A stretch of DNA of 64,000 nucleotides from Arthrobacter sp. CDRTa11 (GTDB taxonomy: Bacteria; Actinomycetota; Actinomycetes; Actinomycetales; Micrococcaceae). Location of the stretch: assembly GCF_026427775.1 (NCBI RefSeq), contig NZ_CP044532.1, forward strand, positions 3,906,001-3,970,000, written 5' to 3'. The position numbers and the translations under genes are program-made. This document shows, in pieces, positions 60,066-64,000 of this stretch; the first letter of the stretch is position 1; each line of letters starts with the position of its first letter. The notes under the pieces are model-generated. The model worked only from the letters and a program-made list of their open reading frames with translations. It searched no databases and was not told where the DNA came from.

Positions 60066-61217
60066 TTAGTCGTCCCCGAGGCCGGCGGCCGAGATGGACT
60101 CACCCGTCACTTCGTTCAAGGCTTTGAGGTCAAAGAGGCCGTTGATGTCGGCCTGTTTGGTGGTGCCGGCCTCCACCCCGTCCTTGAGGAGCTTGGGGTA
60201 GGTTCCGGCCAGCGGATCCACGGTGAACACGATGTTGGCCAGGGACCTTTCGATGACGTCGGCCGGGAGTGCGGCGCCGGCCGACTCCTGCAGCGCGGCG
60301 TTGATGACAGCGGTCTTCTCCGCGGCAGGGGCCTCATTGAGCCATGCCACCGATTCTGCGTGGCCTTTCAGCAGCGCCTTCACGGTGTCCGGGTGCTCGG
60401 CCGCGAACGTCCTGTTCACGATCAGGATGGTGGTGGGAAACTCGCCGGGCTTGCCGGAGGCCGAACCGTCCCAGAGGTCCTTTTCGTCCACCAGCACCTT
60501 GGCTCCGGCCTGGAGCACCAGCCGGGACGCCCACGGCTCAGGCAGCCACGCGCCGTCGAGCTTTCCGTCCTGGAACAGCTTGAGCGTCTGGGCGTTCTCG
60601 GTGGGGTTGATCAGGACATCGCCGCTGCCGTCCACGTTGGTTTTGTAGCCCTGCGAGCCCAGCCAGGCGCGCAGCGCCACGTCCTGGGTGCCGCCGAGCT
60701 GCGGGGAGGCGAGGGTCTTGCCCTTGAGGTCCGCAGCCGAGTTGATCTCAGGCCGGACCACCAGCTGGGCACCACCGGCGGCTGCACCGGCGATGATGCT
60801 GACCGATTCACCCTTGCTCTTGACAAAGGAGTTGATGGCCGGATTGGGGCCGATGTACGCAGCGTCGATGGCGCCTGCGTTCAGGGCCTCAATGGCGGCG
60901 GGTCCGGCGTTGAAGGTCTCCGTGCTGAGGGCGGTGCTGCCCAGGTTCTTGGCCAGGAAGCCCTGCTTGAGGCCCACCAGCGCTGGCGCGTGGGTCAGGT
61001 TTCCGAAGTAGCCCAGCTTGAGCTCGGCTGCCGGGGTGGGCGGCGGGGTGGCAGCGGCGGCGTCGGTATTGCGGGAGACGGTGGAAGCCACCACGGCACC
61101 TGCGGCGATCAGAAGGACCAGTCCGATGGCGAGGGCGGCCTCGATGGCACGCTTGCGCTTGGGCACCGCGCTTTCGCCTGCCACGATGCGAATCATCCCG
61201 GGCTTGGAACTAGTCAT
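60066..61217 (-). CDS. ABC transporter substrate-binding protein (aliphatic sulfonate/nitrate type)
   Basis: A 383-residue protein. After a charged N-terminus, a hydrophobic segment lies at residues about 30-50 (AIGLVLLIAAGAVVASTV), which would act as a signal anchor; no lipobox is seen. The binding domain matches SsuA/TauA: LKLGYFGNLTHAPALVG, FNAGPAAIEALNAGAIDAAYIGPNPAINSF, and LDGAWLPEPWASRL. It captures organosulfonates or similar anions. The ATG at 61217 is used; the TTG at 61253 has no better ribosome site. Confidence 0.92.
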   Translation of the reverse strand: MTSSKPGMIRIVAGESAVPKRKRAIEAALAIGLVLLIAAGAVVASTVSRNTDAAAATPPPTPAAELKLGYFGNLTHAPALVGLKQGFLAKNLGSTALSTETFNAGPAAIEALNAGAIDAAYIGPNPAINSFVKSKGESVSIIAGAAAGGAQLVVRPEINSAADLKGKTLASPQLGGTQDVALRAWLGSQGYKTNVDGSGDVLINPTENAQTLKLFQDGKLDGAWLPEPWASRLVLQAGAKVLVDEKDLWDGSASGKPGEFPTTILIVNRTFAAEHPDTVKALLKGHAESVAWLNEAPAAEKTAVINAALQESAGAALPADVIERSLANIVFTVDPLAGTYPKLLKDGVEAGTTKQADINGLFDLKALNEVTGESISAAGLGDD

Positions 61218-61331
61218 TGGTTCACCATAGGGAGTCACGTAAACCCGGTTCAATGAAGCGGAAACGGGGGGTCACGCGCGTTCATCTAGCGTCATATTCG
61301 CCGGACTTGGCCCGCCATATCCCGCGCAGCG

Positions 61332-62498
61332 TCAATTGCCCTTGACGTTGACCAACTGGCGGAGCTTGTGCCGGACCGTGACCAGGTCAGCCGCGTCCCT
61401 CATGACGACGTCGATGGGTTTGTAGGCCGCCGGGATTTCGTCGATGAAGGCCTCCGTGGCGCGGAATTCGATACCGCGCATGGCCTTCTTCAACTCCTCG
61501 AGGGAGAACGTTTTGCGGGCGGCATTTCTAGAATATTCGCGCCCGGCGCCGTGGGGTGAGGAGTTCAGCGACACGGGATTGCCCAGGCCCTCCACCACGT
61601 ACGACGCCGTCCCCATGGATCCGGGAATCAGGCCGGGATCGCCGTGCTCGGCTTTGATGGCGCCCTTGCGGGACACCCAGACGGACCTCCCGTAGTGCGT
61701 TTCCTGCTGGGTGAAGTTGTGGTGGCAGTTGATCCGCTCCTGCTCCTTGACCGGTCCGCCCACCCAGGTGCTGAACCGGGTGATGACGCGGTCCATCATT
61801 TCTTCGCGGTTCAGCAGGGCGAAATGCTGGGCCCACCGCAGCTCCTCGATGTAGCGGCTGAACTGTGGCGTGCCCTCCTCAAGGTAGGCAAGGTCCGGAT
61901 CTGGAAGCGTAATCTGCCTTTTCCGGGTCAGGTTCTGCGCGACGCCGATGTGGTGCTGCGCGATCTTGTTGCCCACGCCCCGCGAGCCGGAGTGCAGGAA
62001 CAGCCAGACGGCGTCGGTCTCGTCGGCGCACACCTCGATGAAGTGGTTTCCGGATCCCAGCGAGCCAAGCTGCAGCTCCCAGTTGGCCACATACTGGGCA
62101 GGGCTGAATCCGGCCTTGGCGGCCAGCTTGGACAGTTCGGCAACGCGGGGCTCTGCGGTGGCCTGGACCTTGCGGTTGTTGTGTCCGGCCGAGAGCGGGA
62201 TGGCGCGTTCGATGTTCTCCCGCAGCCGCTTCCTGTCCTTCGGCAGGTCCGTCAGCGAGTACTGGGTCCGGACGGCGATCATTCCGCAGCCGATGTCCAC
62301 CCCCACCGCCGCGGGGATGATGGCGCGTTCGGTAGGGATCACGGACCCCACGGTGGCGCCTTTGCCCAGGTGCGCGTCCGGCATCAGCGCCAGGTGCGGG
62401 TAGATGAACGGCAGCCGCGACGTCGCCAGGGCCTGCTCACGGGTTTTGGCATCCAGGATGGAGGCCCAGTTGATGAGTTTGCTGTTGATCTGTTCCAC
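61332..62498 (-). CDS. rtcB: RtcB family RNA ligase
   Basis: A 388-residue protein starting at GTG, seven bases after GGGAGG. The metal ligand Cys71 is in VGVDIGCGMIA. Later motifs are LGSGNHFIEV, LHSGSRGVGN, HNFTQQETHYG and SSPHGAGREYSR, the last carrying the GMP-accepting histidine. RtcB joins 2',3'-cyclic phosphate or 3'-phosphate to 5'-OH RNA ends using GTP and manganese. Bacterial RtcB may repair RNA damage. The nearest upstream element is an IS3 insertion about 100 bases away. Confidence 0.94.
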   Translation of the reverse strand: MEQINSKLINWASILDAKTREQALATSRLPFIYPHLALMPDAHLGKGATVGSVIPTERAIIPAAVGVDIGCGMIAVRTQYSLTDLPKDRKRLRENIERAIPLSAGHNNRKVQATAEPRVAELSKLAAKAGFSPAQYVANWELQLGSLGSGNHFIEVCADETDAVWLFLHSGSRGVGNKIAQHHIGVAQNLTRKRQITLPDPDLAYLEEGTPQFSRYIEELRWAQHFALLNREEMMDRVITRFSTWVGGPVKEQERINCHHNFTQQETHYGRSVWVSRKGAIKAEHGDPGLIPGSMGTASYVVEGLGNPVSLNSSPHGAGREYSRNAARKTFSLEELKKAMRGIEFRATEAFIDEIPAAYKPIDVVMRDAADLVTVRHKLRQLVNVKGN

Positions 62499-62619
62499 GG
62501 CGTGCCCTCCCACTCACGATGATGGTGGGGCGGCCGCCGCGAGGCAAGGGCCGCCGTCGAACCTGGCCACACGCCACAGACGGCTCTGCCCCGCATAACC
62601 GGTGTGGGACCGGTATTTA

Positions 62620-63663
62620 TCAAGCTGTTTGTGACAGCCGGGTGGTTTGTTTGTTGTTGATGCCCGCTGTGAGTGGGACTCCTGGCGCGGCGGGCCTGTG
62701 TCGGTATCGGTGTGGGTTGCGGGCGTAGCAGGTATCGAGTGTGTCTTGGCGTTGCTGGCGTGCTTGCCGGACGAGTCCATGGTGGACGGTGTCCGGGGTG
62801 TAGTAGTTCAGGCCGCTGTGGCGGTGGTGGGTGTTGTAGCCGGTGAAGAACGCCGCCATGTGGTCCCGTGCGTGCTGCAGATCTTGGAACCGGCGGGGGA
62901 AGTCCAGGTCGTATTTCACGGTTTTGAACAAGGCCTCTGAATAGGGGTTGTCGTCAGAGACCCGTGGCCGGGAGTAGGACAAAGTGATGCCCAAGGCGCG
63001 GGCCAGGTCCAACGTCGTGGCTGCCCGCATCGGCGCCCCGTTGTCGGCATGGATCACGGCGGGCCGGTGATTGTTGTCGGCGACGGCGTCCCTGATAAGT
63101 GCTGAGGCAAGGGCGGCCGTTTCGGTGTATTCGACGCGGTGACCGACGACCTTGCGGGAGAACACGTCCATGATTGTGTAGAGCTTGTAGGTGTGTTTGC
63201 CGGGGCCGTGGAGCGTGGTGATGTCCCAGCTCCAGAGCTGGTTCGGAGCCGTCGCAGCGTGGACTGGTTTGGCTCTTTTGGGCCCGGTGCCGGTGCGTTG
63301 TTCGCGGCGGTCTCCGTTCTGCCCATGCCGGGCCACGATCCGGTGCGCTGCGGCGATCGAGAACGGGCAGTAACCCGCGTCCAGCATCCGGTAATAGGCC
63401 TGTGTGACCGAAAGGTTCCCGTATTCCTCGGAATTAAGCAGTCCCATGAACTCGTCGGACTCGGCCGTGGTGATCCGGTTCGGGTAGTCACGGTCGACAT
63501 GCGGAACGGTGATCCCGGCCAGGCCGGGAGGATTCTGATGCCGGTACCAGGCGGTGCGGTGCACGCCAACCAGGGCGCAGGCTTTGACCGCTGACCAGCC
63601 GGCCGTGACCAGGTTCCGGGCGAAGGTCAGGGCGATGTCTTTCCAGGCTTTGGCATCAACCAC
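62620..63663 (-). CDS. IS3-family transposase orfB (DDE integrase core)
   Basis: A 347-residue product. The rve integrase core carries the catalytic triad as Asp in LWSWDITTL, Asp in VIHADNGAP and Glu in DNPYSEALFKTVKY. An HTH_21-like N-terminal part covers AYYRMLDAGYCPFSIAAAHRIVARHGQ. The last residues (PGVPLTAGINNKQTTRLSQTA) extend near the IS end. It is intact. It is probably expressed as an orfAB fusion by -1 frameshift. Confidence 0.93.
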   Translation of the reverse strand: MVDAKAWKDIALTFARNLVTAGWSAVKACALVGVHRTAWYRHQNPPGLAGITVPHVDRDYPNRITTAESDEFMGLLNSEEYGNLSVTQAYYRMLDAGYCPFSIAAAHRIVARHGQNGDRREQRTGTGPKRAKPVHAATAPNQLWSWDITTLHGPGKHTYKLYTIMDVFSRKVVGHRVEYTETAALASALIRDAVADNNHRPAVIHADNGAPMRAATTLDLARALGITLSYSRPRVSDDNPYSEALFKTVKYDLDFPRRFQDLQHARDHMAAFFTGYNTHHRHSGLNYYTPDTVHHGLVRQARQQRQDTLDTCYARNPHRYRHRPAAPGVPLTAGINNKQTTRLSQTA

Positions 63664-64000
63664 TCCGGACGCCCCGGCTCCGGCTCCTCCAGTTGCGGTT
63701 CGGTCGCCGCCGCGCTCTTGGCCATGGCGTCCAAGAGCGCGGAAGCTTTTCCCAAGATGTCCACCGCGGCCTCGGACCTGGCCAGCTTGGCCTTGAGAAT
63801 CTCGTTCTCCTTCAGAACGCGTTTGAGTTGCTTCTTATCGCCTGCATTCAATCGCGGATCCTTCCATCTTGAATCGGCCGGCAGATCACCGGATTCCCGG
63901 TCGATTGCCCACTCTCGGATGGTCTCGGCCTTGACTCCGACCGCCCTCGCAAGGGCGGTCTTGGAGCCTAGCTCAAGGCACTTTTCGTTCTCATCCAGAA
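63627..64000 (-). CDS. IS3-family transposase orfA, 5' end beyond window
   Basis: The frame is open to the window edge. The visible part includes ELGSKTALARAVGVKAETIREW (helix-turn-helix) and a leucine-zipper-like coiled coil KRVLKENEILKAKLARSEAAVDILGKA. It ends with TGA at 63627-63629. OrfA binds the IS ends and supplies the DNA-binding part of the OrfAB transposase. Confidence 0.88.
   Translation of the reverse strand, partial: LDENEKCLELGSKTALARAVGVKAETIREWAIDRESGDLPADSRWKDPRLNAGDKKQLKRVLKENEILKAKLARSEAAVDILGKASALLDAMAKSAAATEPQLEEPEPGRPEWLMPKPGKTSP

Larger units (their letters stand above)
62600..64000 (-). mobile_element. IS3-family insertion sequence, partial (right end outside window)
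   Basis: Contains orfB (62620-63663) and the 3' part of orfA (63627 onward), overlapping by 37 bases and offset by one base, the usual IS3 -1 frameshift arrangement. The left end lies near 62600 and may begin TGTGGGACCGG. The terminal inverted repeats and target duplication cannot be paired because the other end is missing. Confidence 0.85.

Overview
This window comes from a high-GC Gram-positive actinobacterium, most likely Arthrobacter, Pseudarthrobacter or a close relative. The evidence is the high GC content, frequent GTG starts, an actinobacterial FprA-type ferredoxin reductase present twice, a type-II tRNA-Tyr with a long variable arm, and an ordinary aerobic soil gene repertoire. Identification is by reading the protein sequences; no database search was run.

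Layout. 1-5.5 kb: the 3' part of a multicopper oxidase, an acyl-CoA synthetase, a small monooxygenase-fold protein, a thioredoxin and a two-gene ABC exporter. 5.5-12.6 kb: a hotdog thioesterase, a secreted GH84 hexosaminidase, a LysM protein with a long structured leader, a CBS protein, tRNA-Tyr, a small membrane protein, YajQ and HtpX. 12.7-20 kb: a Fur regulator with its catalase, a DUF2461/TetR overlapping convergent pair, and a MocR-EamA-PaiB group whose divergent start codons overlap. 20-26.3 kb: an amino-acid permease and an alcohol/aldehyde oxidation unit (GAF-type regulator, aldehyde dehydrogenase, Zn alcohol dehydrogenase, DUF779). 26.5-32.3 kb: a secreted subtilase with a five-repeat C-terminus, FprA copy 1, topoisomerase IB and a RarD-type transporter.

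32.4-38.7 kb holds the most interesting block: a tightly coupled six-gene leftward operon with a PelF-type glycosyltransferase, a PelG-type membrane transporter with an unusual N-terminal extension, a helical repeat protein, a Spherulin-4/GH114-like lipoprotein, a second TIM-barrel-like protein and an unrecognised secreted protein. I read this as a Gram-positive Pel-like (probably galactosamine-containing) exopolysaccharide system. No canonical PelD-like c-di-GMP receptor or polymer deacetylase is visible here.

39-47.5 kb: GABA/putrescine catabolism (GabT, gamma-aminobutyraldehyde dehydrogenase, divergent PucR regulator), a CYTH-CHAD protein, and a CynX-type MFS transporter with a GntR/FCD regulator. 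47.7-53.8 kb: an AI-2E-family membrane protein, several small actinobacterial conserved proteins, a DUF1206 membrane protein, an in-frame fusion ending in an SRPBCC domain, and FprA copy 2. A shared GTAAG-N4-CTTAC palindrome marks two promoter regions here. 53.9-62.5 kb: a siroheme synthase/uroporphyrinogen methyltransferase, TetR-cupin divergent pair, SRPBCC protein, an AlkD-like gene broken by a stop codon, a sulfonate/nitrate-type ABC transporter and RtcB. Three copies of an approximately 90-bp intergenic repeat lie within 3 kb here. The right edge (about 62.6-64 kb) is an IS3-family insertion sequence cut off by the window end.

Many convergent gene pairs are separated by long perfect or near-perfect inverted repeats that look like bidirectional terminators.
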